Assembly: GCA_029891345.1 (NCBI GenBank)
Contig: CM057006.1
Span: forward strand, 43,499,056-43,563,055
From: Dryococelus australis
Taxonomy: Eukaryota; Arthropoda; Insecta; Phasmatodea; Phasmatidae
DNA length: 64,000 bases
Reading direction: 5' to 3'
Shown: positions 10,500-21,493 of the stretch, in pieces
Numbering within the stretch: position 1 is the first letter of the stretch
How the letters are laid out: each line of letters begins with the position of its first letter
Translations under genes and position numbers: made by a program
The notes under the pieces: model-generated
What the model was told of the DNA's origin: nothing
What the model saw: the letters and a program-made list of their open reading frames with translations, nothing else
The model's database searches: none

Positions 10500-11050
10500 G
10501 TCGTATTTTTTTCATTTGTACCGCAGTCTAGTATGTGTGTGTTGGCATTCGTGTTTTCGAACTCTCAAAGTTCCCTTCGCCCTCCCTTCGCAGAAATGTA
10601 TCGCCCGGCTGAGTATACAAATCGCCCTCCCATCGGGGGACGAGTTGCCGAATTCTCCCCCCTCCCGTCTCTCCGTCAACCCGCTCCCCGCTGAGGCCAA
10701 GACGCAAAATGGCCGCTGGCGCCCTAATCGTTTATCCGGGGCCCAACGGTGGCGCTAATGCCGACCCCCGGCTTCGCGTAATGTCGACTAATAACGCTAT
10801 GTCTGGGTGCCGGAGCGATGCTATCTGTCCGGGCGGTTAGTTGCCTCCACATTCCACCCTCATCCTCCATCCAGGATCCAATACCCCTCCTTTTCCACAT
10901 CCCATCATGCGTGTCCCTCCTCCCCCCCCCCCCTTCTCTACCCACTCAACCGTTTCCATCTCCCCAGGGATTGGGATGGAACCACCGCGTTAATCTGGAA
11001 ACGCGAGTGCGCGTTCGTGTACCCATTAGGGCGGTTCGATATCTAAAGTT
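10500..11050. other. Non-repetitive CpG-rich island, candidate regulatory DNA
   Basis: G+C-rich, CpG-rich and free of the local repeats. It includes AAAATGGCCGCTGGCGCCCT near 10707 and GGCGCTAATGCCGACCCCCG near 10751, and a C run near 10922-10933. Six overlapping frames of 62-96 codons run on both strands without recognisable motifs, so I do not call a gene. Confidence 0.3.
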
Positions 11051-11208
11051 GATCTCGATAGCTACTCGATATATTCGGTTACTCGATATACAGCGATACC
11101 ATCGTTAAAATCTAAGTTATGGATAGTATCGGCATCGTTAAATCCGGTATTATCAGAAGACGGTGATAGTTATGGGTTACATCGGGAATAGTAATGTTTA
11201 AACTACGA

Positions 11209-11432
11209 TAGGCTGTCCATGGTGCAGTGAGAGCACTTTTTAAGCCAGTGTTTAAAATTAAAAGTTAATTTCAGCTTATTTGTATCATTTCGCCAGTTGT
11301 TAAAATAAAAACACAGTGTACACATTCCATTGATCTCAGGAGTTGTCTGGGGTTACAATAAAATATCTTTTTTTATTCGTTATGATGCTTGATGGGGCCT
11401 TAAATGTGCTCATATTACCACGAATAGGCTGT
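11209..11432. mobile_element. Family B relative (clan-1 ends, different interior)
   Basis: The left end reads TAGGCTGTCCATGGTGCAGTG and the right end is the inverse of a CAGCCTATTCGTGG-type terminus, so the clan terminal repeat is present but diverged. The interior (about 180 bp) does not match families A, B or C closely. It may be a distinct subfamily. Confidence 0.5.
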
Positions 11433-12606
11433 AGTGATGTTACTGTTGATTCATATTAGTAGGTTAAAACATTTATTTCACTCAAAATAAGTGAAAACCA
11501 ATATTATGGCCGTGCCTCGATATAAAAAGCGGTTTCTGCTGAAAGTGCTATTTCGTATTATCTGGCAAGAGGTTTTTGTTTTTTTTCGTGTGCTCTAGAT
11601 CTCTTTCGATTTGGGACAATACTCGTTTTTATTCGGTAAGCCAACAATTAATACGATTAAGATACGTGAAAGTTTTTAACGCCACTTAGAGTAAGTGTGA
11701 ATCGCGAACATATGCGCGTACAATTAAAATAATAGTTATAAATTATACTGTGTCTTGTGTCAAACTTTAAACCCCTTTTACAGCCTAAATTAATTTACTG
11801 CCAAGTGCTCTTAGTGAGTGGAATATATACATATTAGTAATATTACCGAATATATTGCAGATTATAACATACTATAGTAACTTGCAGTTTAAATAAGTAC
11901 TTTAATTGGAATGCTGTGCCTTAACAAAAGTCGACCCATCCGCGATCTAAAATAACTTCAATTGTTGTTGTAAAATATTATGGCGGATGCCAGGAAGTAT
12001 GAGAGTATGAAAAATTTAAACTCGTAAGTTATTAAAAAATATGTTTACAAATTAAACTTAAATAACACTTTAACTGTTTAAGACACAGAGTTTGCAGCCA
12101 GGGAAAACTCCACCATCTACGAAATTACAGTCGTGTCTTTTGCACCCTAAACATCAATACACAACTCTATGTGAATGAACGGAACACTGGCAAAGGGTAA
12201 CGTTATCTTATGTTAAGTTAGGTCAGTTTGGTTGGGTAACTTTAATTAGTGTAGGTGATCTTAGGTGACCATATCACATTACAATACTATATATTAAGCA
12301 AATGATCGGGACACAAATGAATATTTAACAATGCATTATTATTTTTCCCAAAATTATTCACATAGCAAACACATTCAGTTTCGACCAAAGGAAGCGATAG
12401 CCTGCAGCCACTGGTAGGAGAAAAGGTGTATATTGTATACGCCGTTGATTGTATTAATTCAATATGAGTTGGTAAGAAAAAAGAAAAATTATTTATGTAA
12501 ATAACCTTTGTTGATTGAAAGGTGTAATAGGCCCTATATTTTTGGATTTTTCAGTTTGTAAACTTTAACTATTTTGTGTAAGTATACAACTTCGGCGGGC
12601 GCTTAA
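11433..12606. other. Unassigned AT-rich stretch
   Basis: No gene, RNA or repeat family recognised. Confidence 0.4.
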
Positions 12607-14324
12607 GGCTGGTATTACGATGACTTCACGTTACACGTAATACGTATTTCGCTATACTTTCACATGCACGTAAAATTAGTATTTAATATTACTGTTGGTA
12701 TGTGTGATGTTTAACGTAAGCACGTAACCTCCGTGTACTGAGTAAAAGTGTCCTGGAAAAGATTTGTAGCTTTTAATTTCGAATTATACGGGCGTATTTG
12801 TGTCTTAACATTGATGTGGCTAAAACAGATTACGAAAGCACGGCTGTCGTGATTTATACAAACTTTCAAAGCAACTAGGGCATTGTCTGGGAGGTGTAGA
12901 CCTGTTTTTAGAGGCGAATGGTTATAAATTGTATGTAATAACTTTGATCTACTGGGAAAATTAAATTGTGTTTCATGAAGTAGGCATACTAAAAATTGCA
13001 AACTTAATGCTAAACATGCTACTTTTTATGCATGCATTTCCACACTTTTGAGAAGCATAATTAATGGACTCTGGCAATGTAAAGCTCCCTAGATATTTAC
13101 GTATTTAAAAAAAAAACTGATGTGATCCTAGCCTAAGTTCTATTACTTATTCGTCCACATTTCCGGGAGAAAATTATATGTGCGGTAAATTAATTAAAAT
13201 CGTGAACAGACTACATTACTAAAATAAAAACAAACCCATGAAAAGGAGAGATAGTACAACAGTGGCCCTATTGTGATTGGCCAGCGAGATCACGTGGTGC
13301 GGTGTTATTTATCGCGTAGGCAATGTCCCAAGAGCTATACATTCACAAGCTTTACACCACATGAACGTTACGTGAAATGATCATGATACACCCTAAATTT
13401 TTTTTTTGTGTAATTTTTACTGAGAATTTTTTTGTAGTTTTACAAATGCTTGTAACAGTACCAATATTTATATTCTAAAACTACAAGGGCCGTGTTTGTT
13501 ATATACCTCAAGAAATGTTTGTACTATATACTGACCCGTTTCCACACTAGCTTCAGGAAAACGGCGGGCACTCGACAACGTGAAACCGTATATAGCTGTT
13601 TGTGCAAAACTATGGGTGATGTTAAGTGTAGCTGCGTGCAAGAAGAAATATATTGCAAGTTTGGATAACGTAAAACACACTTCAAACCACTCTAATAATT
13701 ATAATAAAATGACAATTTCAATAAAACGTAACCGTATTATTCATTATGTGTTAATGTTTCCTAGCTACACAGAATTCTTAAATCGGCTGTCAGTTCCTCG
13801 TTGTTAAGAGCCGTCCAAATCTCTTAACTCGAACAACAGAACACTTAAAATGAAATTAATGTACGTATTCTTAGTAACCAAATTACTTCATTAATATTTT
13901 TTGGGTACTCAGAGCTGTATTTGCTGTAAAAATAAGTTTTAAGCTCGTAGGTCAACTTTGTATTGTGGTTAGGTGAAATTTTTTTTTTAGAAAACTTTTT
14001 TTTTTTTTCAGTTATTCTCCGTTATTAATGTATCGCATTTGTTTCCTAGAAGAAAAAAAAAGTAATTTTATGTATACTTCTCAATGATGTCAGTTGTGAT
14101 ACATTTGTGATATTACAAATAAATGTCTTGCAGATTTTACAAGAAAACTCTTTGTAGATTTACAAAAGGTTGTCTTGGCAACTGGATTTCCAAGGATTTT
14201 TCTTGCAAAAGTACAAATCATTTTTAGAGTGTGGGTTTCCTTAGGACGCATTAGTCAAGGTGTAGCCGGCCTATGTGAATTTGTTACTCGGTACATGTTA
14301 CGTGAAGTCATCGTAATCCAGGCC
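12607..14324. mobile_element. Family L element: inverted termini 1.7 kb apart
   Basis: The left end follows TTAA and reads GGCTGGTATTACGATGACTT. The right end is the inverse of GGCCTGGATTACGATGACTT, followed by TAAA. That is a good terminal inverted repeat of about 40 bp. Extra right-end-like sequences sit inside near 13131 and 13394, so this may be two or more nested or joined copies rather than one element. A TTAA target would fit a piggyBac-like origin (inference). Frames inside are short and unrecognised. Confidence 0.45.
14120..14233. repeat. Family J repeat segment inside L
   Basis: Contains TTGGCAACTGGATTTCCAAGG followed by TTTTTCTTGCAAAAGTAC and CATTTTTAGAGTGTGG, matching the arrangement at 42300-42360 and 1676-1710. 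Confidence 0.35.
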
Positions 14325-14443
14325 TAAAAGCGAAGTTTTCAGCGTCGGTGAGAGGTAAATGAGGTGGGGATGGAGCAGCAACGTCACGCAAGATCAGGGG
14401 AAACGGCTCTGCCCCCGAAGAAACTATCGGGTGCAAGTCAATA

Positions 14444-14640
14444 AAGGTTGTTCACGGTAAAGTGAGCACGTTAGAAATGAACCTTGTAATTTCAAACACT
14501 TTCGTTTGACCGATGCATGAATAAAGCGATGAAGCTCGTAGCAACGTTAATTTTACATAATGCGGAGGAATACACAACGTGCATACAAGTAGGTCGTAAG
14601 CAGGGCTTTCAAAATTGCTCACTTCACCGTGAAAAGCCTA
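14444..14640 (+). mobile_element. Family A MITE, internally deleted copy 3
   Basis: Only 197 bp. Both ends are present (AGGTTGTTCACGGTAAAGTG and the inverse end ACCGTGAAAAGCC) and flanked by TA. The sequence jumps from the left subterminal block at about 14491 to the right half of the family, so about 220 bp of interior is missing. Internally deleted copies are typical of cut-and-paste element families. Confidence 0.75.
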
Positions 14641-15438
14641 TATCAACTTTACGTATGGCGGAAAGCCACAAGGGAAAGTTTGAGAAGTGAATTCAAAGTA
14701 TGGCTTTAATAAGTGCCCAACTGCGATTGCTGTGAAGCTAAGCAGGGGCGTTTCCTGGAGAATTTACGAAGCAGTTATTTGTATTCTACTGGACCGCGTG
14801 GGGTTACATCCAGCCACGGCGAGCAAATGCACTACGACTATCTGGTGAATGCTCCCCGCCATTGACAACGCATGCTTCTATGTTTCGAGTTTCCCAAAAC
14901 GATTAGTTAGTTGGCTTACGTTTAACTAAACGCTATTAAAAGACTTGCATAGCTTTTCTGTCTGCTCGTTGTGCATTTTTCCGCCCATTTCGAACTAACT
15001 CTGCTGTGGACTCTAAAAATGCGTCTATAAAACTCGCAATAAGTTCACGTGGACACACATTTAAGGATGCAGTCTACCGAGAACACCGGACTGTATTCAA
15101 AGCCTTAAAAAATGATCAAGAACTGCACATTGTGTTTTGGTGATGCCTGCTTACGGACAGATAGCACTTTAGAAACACTCTCACGTCCAAAGCCTTGTTT
15201 ACATTTTTTTTATTTACTTTTCCCGTGTGTGTATTTTTTTTAAATATAATTGTTTTAAGGATAAAAATCATAATAATTTTGAAAAACTACGGTAATAATA
15301 TTTAAAATGGTATAAGGACGTGCAACGCATCGCTATCTTTAAAATTACAAAGTGAAAACTATGGGTTATTGCCGAAAGTCTTACGAAAAAGAGTGGCCGA
15401 CAGGAAGATTGCACTCCATTTGACTGCCTTGCAAGTAT
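14641..15438. other. Unassigned stretch
   Basis: No recognised gene or repeat. Confidence 0.35.
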
Positions 15439-15926
15439 AGGCTATTCACGTTAAAGTGAGGGCTTTTGAAATCCATCGCATTTGCTTTAATAGCCAATAA
15501 AGAGTGAGTGAAGAGATTTGGACGGCTCGTAACATCGCGATCTTGAGAGCCGATGAGGGTGATTGAGGTAAGTATGGAGCGGCCCCGGAATGAAAGGGCG
15601 GGGGAAACGGGAGGTCCCCGAGAAAACCCGCCGACCAACGGCATCGTCCGGCACGATTCCCACATGCGAAAATCCGGAGTGACCCGGCCGGGGATTCAAC
15701 CCGGATTGTCATGGTGGGAGGCGAGCGGGATAACCGCTCACCCACCGTGGCCCCTAATAGTCAATAAAGAATTATATTTTAGCCTCAGACTTTAACTTTC
15801 AAGTCCGGTGAAATATATACAATATGTTTACGCCTATTACTATTATTTTAAAAAAATGGAGAAGTGAAAAAAAATGGCTGATAGGAAAAAAGTGCTCAAA
15901 AGTGCTCAGTTTAATGTGCGTGCCTA
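15439..15926 (+). mobile_element. Family B MITE, copy 2, split by a SINE
   Basis: The left part (15439-15503) and right part (15755-15926) join to give a B element like those at 10232 and 29995. The SINE at 15504-15754 sits between them. The right terminus has decayed (TTTAATGTGCGTGCCTA). Confidence 0.7.
15504..15754 (-). mobile_element. tRNA-derived SINE with 16-bp target duplication
   Basis: Read on the minus strand the element begins GGGCCACGGTGGGTGAGCGG (A-box-like) and continues to a B box, GGTTGAATCCCCGGCC. It then has the family body (GATTTTCGCATGTGGGAATC, GGTCGGCGGGTTTTCTCGGG) and ends CTCTTCACTCACTC. The flanking direct repeats TAATAGCCAATAAAGA (15488-15503) and TAATAGTCAATAAAGA (15755-15770) match 15 of 16. 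RNA polymerase III transcription and LINE-driven retroposition are known for this element class. Confidence 0.85.
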
Positions 15927-16170
15927 AGCTGGACTTGGCGCCCCCGCGTTTTCAAGCCTACAGATAACTTCCCATAATGATCTACCAACTCGCGAGTGTA
16001 CGTGAGTTCTCCAGCCAGTGTTTTCGTTAAGATTCTGGGAATAGGGTTTCTGCCGCCACCACAAGGCTGGGTTCCACGAATGTTCAATATTTTAATTTTT
16101 TTTTTTTCCTGTTTCCCTACCAATGTCCGCAAGTATATTTAATTTGGTGCATGGCGTAGTTCTTTGTTAA

Positions 16171-16590
16171 AGGTTACTGATGATAAAGTGAGCATTTTTG
16201 AAATCAACCTTAGAAAAAAGTTACTGCTCCTACCTGCATATATTTTAACTGATACATTGAGTGACATGCGCCCAGTCAAGTTGTTAACGATGGAGGTATA
16301 GTTCCATATCTTATCGTCGAATTAAAAGTGTTAGGTAATTTTTTTGTGATAAGTAAAATTATTCATTTCACATCCTGTTTTTTTAATGCATCGAAGTGTA
16401 AACATGAGCATATTTGTCAATTATTTACTTCTGTAATAATTTCACAATTTTACTCCACCGACGCATGAATAAAGTGATGAGGCCCATGGCAATGTTAATT
16501 TTACATAAGGCGGAAGAATACACAACGTGCGTACAAGTAGATCTTAAGCAGGGCTATCAGATGAGCTTAGTTTACCGTGAATAGCCTGTA
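16171..16590 (+). mobile_element. Family A MITE, copy 4
   Basis: About 420 bp, full length, between TTA and TA. The left tip has diverged (AGGTTACTGATGATAAAGTG) but the right end (ACCGTGAATAGCCTG) and the interior blocks are intact. Confidence 0.8.
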
Positions 16591-16955
16591 GTAGAAATCG
16601 AGATACCATGTATCTGATCCATATTTATCTAATTTCTTAATGCAGGCATAGGCAGTGACCGAAATACGTTCATAAATGTTGTTAACGATATACGAACGGT
16701 AGTTTTCAAATCTTAATTAAAGTCTAACGTTTAAGTTACAGGCGGATAATATTCAGTTAATTTTTGTTTGAAATCTATCAGTGTAATAATTGGTGTAATA
16801 AAACATATATATATATATTTTTTTTTTTCGCATCTTACAGTGTCACTTTATCGGCGTGTGGACAGTAATCATTCGGTCCGTGGTGCGAGAGAAAATTCAC
16901 CGGCAACGACCGCGACATTACCCACATGCGAAAATCGTACCGGACCCTATTATTT
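16591..16955. other. Unassigned stretch leading into the tandem array
   Basis: Contains a short (TA)n and T run near 16805-16828. From about 16860 the sequence has fragments resembling the minus strand of the SINE body (CACATGCGAAAATCG near 16922). Confidence 0.35.
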
Positions 16956-17440
16956 TAGTTGGGATGCGGCTCCTGGTAAGTCCGCGGAAATCCTTGTTCG
17001 AATCTGCTAGGAAGTGGACCCTAATCGCTGTGGTGGGATACATCTCCTAGTGAGTTCACGAAACTCCTTACTTCGACCGCACCGGGAATCTGACCCGGTT
17101 CGCCATGATGGGAACCGGCTCTTTACGAGTCCAGTAAAATCCTGGCTCCGCCCTTCTGGGAATTAGACACGGTTCGCTATGGTGGGAGGCGGCTCCCAAC
17201 GAGTTCGCGAAAATACTGGTTCGATTGGCCGGCAATCGATGTCGGGTTCGCCATGGTGGTAGGAGGCGGCCTGTAAAAATTTCACGAAAAATCCCGTTTC
17301 GAACCAGCCGTAGATTCTGACCCGGTTCGCCGCGGTTTGGAGCTGCCCGTAACAAGTTCACGAAATTCCTAGTTCTCCCCCACCGGGAATCCGACCTGAC
17401 GGTGCTTGGTGAGTGGTCTGGCCATTACACCACACCACCG
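16956..17440 (-). repeat. Tandem array of about six tRNA-like units, 74-79 bp each
   Basis: Units start near 16960, 17034, 17109, 17183, 17257 and 17336. Each holds a GGGAYGCGGCTCC-like block, then GAGTTCACGAAA and GGGAATCTGACCCGGTTCGCC. Read on the minus strand, each unit contains GGCGAACCGGGTCAGATTCCC, which resembles a tRNA T-arm and B box. The distal unit begins GCGGTGGTGTGGTGTAATGG, an A-box-like head. Unit length is close to that of a tRNA. I infer multimerised SINE heads or a tRNA-derived satellite; no unit folds obviously as a working tRNA. Confidence 0.65.
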
Positions 17441-17814
17441 CAATTTCTACCTGTGTCTATAGTCAGTTCGCAATATTGAGATAATTAATAACTTTAAATA
17501 AAAAAATCCGCCAAAACATTCAAACTATATTCTTTCTCCCTGCTGCCAAACTGTACCCGCCCGTCACGGTTTGTAGTAACGATGCATGCAGCTGACGACT
17601 AAGGTGGTGTTCAAAAGTATGTTCCAGTCGTGAACCCACTATACATGTAAAAAATACGCGTTGGGCAGATTTCGTTAACTAAGTAAGGCTTTTCAAAATG
17701 TATTTCGAAACAGCTGTATTCAGGTTATCGCCAGCAGTTCTGTAGTTCCCGGATCCCAGAATGGACGAACGCTGCGACTCAATGCGGTGTCGCACAGGAC
17801 GAGCGTTCAGAGTG
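17441..17814. other. Unassigned stretch
   Basis: No recognised feature. Confidence 0.35.
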
Positions 17815-18600
17815 TCGCAGGTTAAGGGGCCCGTGTAGCTGCGCTTTCAAGGTCGAGAATCGAGGAAGCGTTACGGGTGACACTAACACGCACTCCTAGC
17901 GACTTATCGCTCCTATGAGCAAAGCGTGCAGTGTTTCTGTCAAAATACTGTACTGTGCAGTGTGGCATTGGGACTTGATTTAAGGCCGTTCACGATCAAG
18001 CGAGCACGTTTGAAATGGACCTTAGAAAAATGCCACTGCTCCTGCGTGGCTTATATTTTAACGGGCTGACTGAGTGTCATGCGCCCAGTAAAGTTGGTAG
18101 CGATGTAGGAAAAGTAGTTCTATATTTTAACGTAGAATAAAAAATGCTAAGTAACCATTTGTAATTACTTAAATTATTTCTTTTTCTGTCTGTTTTCTTA
18201 ATACGTCGAAGTGTAAAAATTAGGAGATTTGCAAAATATTTACTTTTCTAATAATTTCACAGTGATGAGGACAATGGCAATGTTAATTTTACATAAGGCG
18301 GAAGAACACACAACGTGCATACATGTAGATACTAAGCAGGGCTTTCAAAAGTGCTCATTTTACCGTGAACAGTCTATATACGCGTTGGAAGCCTGCAGAT
18401 TAAACTACTCTGAAAATGCAATATTTGACCATTTTCACGATTTCTTTGCCCCCATAAATACACTCGATATGATTTTAAAAAATATATATAGGGACATAGA
18501 TAGTTGTTTCTTTACCTTTTCTGGCTAAAAGTATTTCCAGAACATTTGCTTACTGAGATACGCGTATTCGCGCGAACAACGATTTCACAGAAAATGTTTC
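17815..18600 (+). mobile_element. Family E element, old copy carrying a family A insertion
   Basis: The left part (17815-17982) matches 38285-38400, including TGACACTAACACGCACTCCT. The right part (18377-18600) matches 38450-38660, including CAGATTAAACTAC and TTTGACCATTTTCACGATTT. The family A element at 17983-18376 lies between. The CAAGAGTGGG terminal repeat seen in the 38.2-kb copy is not preserved here. Confidence 0.6.
17983..18376 (+). mobile_element. Family A MITE, copy 5, nested in E
   Basis: 394 bp, left end AGGCCGTTCACGATCAAGCG, right end ACCGTGAACAGTC, flanked by TTA and TA. Compared with the other copies, about 30 bp is missing before ACAGTGATGAGGACAATGGC. It must be younger than the E element it splits. 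Confidence 0.75.
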
Positions 18601-19240
18601 CGTACATATTCCACTTCAAAGGCACGCCGCACCGCTTGTAGTTTATCTCTGACACGTGTCCCCCTCCACCACAACCACAGCTGTGTCTGGACCAATGAAA
18701 CACGGCTCGTCTCCGTTGCGAGAGCGACCATCACTCCACGTCCGCAACATCGCCTGATCTTCCAGCTGACATACCACTGCCCCCCTCCCCCCTCCTTTTT
18801 TTCCTCCTCCTCCTCCTGCCTCGGCGTGGGTAAAAAAAAAAATAATAAAAGATAGGTCGCCGTGTTTGGGAAATGACACAAAAGAGGTTGTAGGGAATAT
18901 AGGGCGGGGAGAGGGGGGAGATAGGAAAAATTTTGGGCTCTCATTAATTGCGTGAAATAAATCACTTGGCGGCTAGGCTGGCCGTGCGAGATGGATCGTG
19001 TTATTGATATTGTCGTACTGCTCCGGTGTCAGCTCCCCCCCCCCCTCTTTTTTTTCCCCCTCAAAACTCGGCTCGCCATTGGCTGTGTTCGGTTGATCCT
19101 TCCCGGCGTTCATTCCCAGCACCGACTGTACAGAGGATCGCTCGTGGGGACGCGATTAAGTTTAAAATCCGATTTCCGCTTTCCGAAACAGCTGATAAAT
19201 GAGTCGACGCCGCATAAGCGACGGTAAACTTTGAACAAAT
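18601..19240. other. Non-repetitive G+C-richer island, candidate regulatory DNA
   Basis: Contains CpG-rich DNA, a pyrimidine tract near 18780-18820 and a C run near 19036-19045, then ACAGCTGATAAATGAGTCGA near 19189. The frames of up to 126 codons on the minus strand are dominated by low-complexity text (poly-E and poly-G tracts) and are not called. Confidence 0.3.
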
Positions 19241-19265
19241 TCAGCGGGTAATTTATTTATCTGTT

Positions 19266-19499
19266 TTAAGCAAAGTACTGGACTCGGACATTTCGTGTCG
19301 TACGACCTCGCATCACATGTTTCCTTACAAGAGCCCTGGCCTTCGTGCGCAATTCCTGGATCCCGTCAGTTTCAAATACTTCCTCGCCCGCTTCTTGCAG
19401 CGTTTTCGCGAGTGCATCTTTTGACAGGCTCTGAATCCACCCTGTCGACAGTTTATGCAAGTGTTGGTAAAAATATGCCCATCTAACAGCGTTTCACTC
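19266..19499 (-). pseudogene. Short protein-like frame with SAP-like helix text
   Basis: On the minus strand a frame of about 78 codons is open, starting after a TGA near 19500 and ending in a stop at 19266. The text includes LSKDALAKTLQEAGEE then TDGIQELRTKARALVRKH. The pattern of a helix, a glycine turn and an ELR-K-R helix is reminiscent of SAP-like segments, which also occur in some retroelement gag proteins. The first methionine is at codon 15, so the true start is unclear. It could be an exon, a gag relic or chance. I rate it the most protein-like small frame in the first half of the window. Confidence 0.35.
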
Positions 19500-19500
19500 C

Positions 19501-21493
19501 AGTTTGCACTTTAACTCTACATTTGTATTCTTCCTTTACCAGACTCTCCCAGATTGAAGAACGAACCTTAGAGCAATTTCCACCATGCAATTCAAGCAAA
19601 TTTAACTGTAAACTGACCAATTGGGGATCAGCAGAGTGGCGCAGGTCTTGAAATCTGCTTTCCGCTTGCCTCGGTGCGTCAGTATTCTGCGCGAGAATAA
19701 TCATGAGCAGAAAGATAGGACGGAGCGGCTACAACCAGATCCTACCATTTCCGAATGGCATCCCAACCTGACTGATACCTTGAAATGAAATCAAAATAAT
19801 GCGTAAGTCTCCTATGGCAATGTTTTATGTTACCACTTAACAGGTTCGTTTTTCAACGGAAGAAAATTTGCTAAATATACAAAACATTGATTTTATTAAT
19901 AAGTATTAAAAATTACATAAAAATATACTCTACAATTATGATCTTCATAAATTTAATACAAACAACCACCATGCATACTTTGCATATGAAATTACAATTC
20001 TTTGGTGACTGTGGTAGAATACCTCTGCATTGTGCAAGCAAATACAATCAGCCGTGAGGCAGTAATACCGAGTGCGATGTCTTAAAGCTTCGTCGAGAAG
20101 TGGCTCACGTTTAAGTGCGTATCGTTCCACGATTTCGTCATATTCGACATTAAAATGGGTGGTCTAAAAATGATCATGTGCCTGGCATGCTCTTACATAG
20201 TTTTTTTTATAAACGTCTATCCGAGCACGAGAATGCTGTTTTCCTCCGCTGGTCGTCTCCGTCCACAGCCTCAGTTGAAACTCTTCATGCAGTCTCGGCT
20301 GACCAGCTGACCCCGAGGAGCATATTTTCTCGGCTCTTTATAGTCGAAAACACGACCAATATACGTTCAGAAATGCACAATTTGGCAAAAATGTCTTTGA
20401 AAATTTAAGTTGTCGAATCGGGAAGACGAATTCGTATTCAGAGGTGACGCATGCGCGCTGTACCACAACGCCGTGACATTTCGGCAACACATCCTACAAA
20501 TCGTGACGTCGCATTACTGGTGGGTGGGGCTGAGGTGCTGGAGACAGCGCAGCAGCGATGTTTGACGTACCAATTTCCTGGTACACATACTGGTTTTCGG
20601 TGTCTCGTATTACTTGTACCATGATATTATCGGGCTCGTGTGCAAACATACCAAGATTTTAACATTTCTGACCGACTGTTAGAATATCACCTCCTTCAGT
20701 AAAAGGCGCGTGACAAAATGGTTCGTCTCTTTCAGTTGGGCGACCCTTGCTTAACTTGCCAGTTTCCAGTCTGAAGTACCAGGCTTTTGCAAAGTGTGTC
20801 CGAGCGGACCTCCGACATCCTTGAGTTCGCCCGCAGTAGGGAATCAAGTTTCAAGATGGCCGCCACGATGCTGGATCGCTGTCCGAGAGTGGGCCTATTC
20901 CACCACTCATACGTAGCAGGCCGATTGCTGCTACCCGTAGCTTCGCAAATCAACAGAGCTGGTCTCAATGCAGTTGAAAAGGTGGGAAATTGTTTCCCTC
21001 CGTGACAGACAGGCAGGCGTCGAAAATCACGTTGATGTTCGGGCGTAACCCGGTAAAATGAGGAGATCGAAAGACGCAGGGCGTCTCAAGCAATCGCTTG
21101 ATTTTTAATTCCGTTGTTCCTTCGCGCGGACGTAAAAAAAACCGGAAGTGGCTCCCTTGAAACGAAAACGCTTAGAACATTTTAGAATATTTCCATTCTT
21201 ATAGTTAGGGTCATGTGTTTTTCGCGAAAATTCTCATGCTATACTTCAATAGTCTACGTTAATTACCACAACTTTCTTTGGTTCGTGGTTGCGAGTCTAA
21301 GTGAGAAGACATATTCTTATTTGACTGGGTCGATCAGAATACAATTCTTCGTGACTGAACGTCCATGATTGGCGGCCACACACTCGAGGCGCGTGACACT
21401 TAAAACCATCGTACCACGAAAGTGCACGCGAACAAGTGTTTTGATGTACCAACTGGTCTTCAAATCTTTCCGCGAAAAATACGTGCCCGTATG
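19501..21493. other. Unassigned 2-kb stretch
   Basis: Moderate G+C content with frames up to 78 codons on both strands and no recognised motif. The minus-strand frame at 19483-19704 lies just upstream of the SAP-like frame in transcription order, but I cannot link them. No repeats seen. Confidence 0.3.

Noticed and set aside
16956..17440. CRISPR-like array
   Set aside because: The units are contiguous diverged tandem repeats with no unique spacers, and the context is clearly eukaryotic.
18585..18965. 126-codon minus-strand frame
   Set aside because: Glu- and Gly-rich low-complexity text from a pyrimidine tract, partly within family E sequence.
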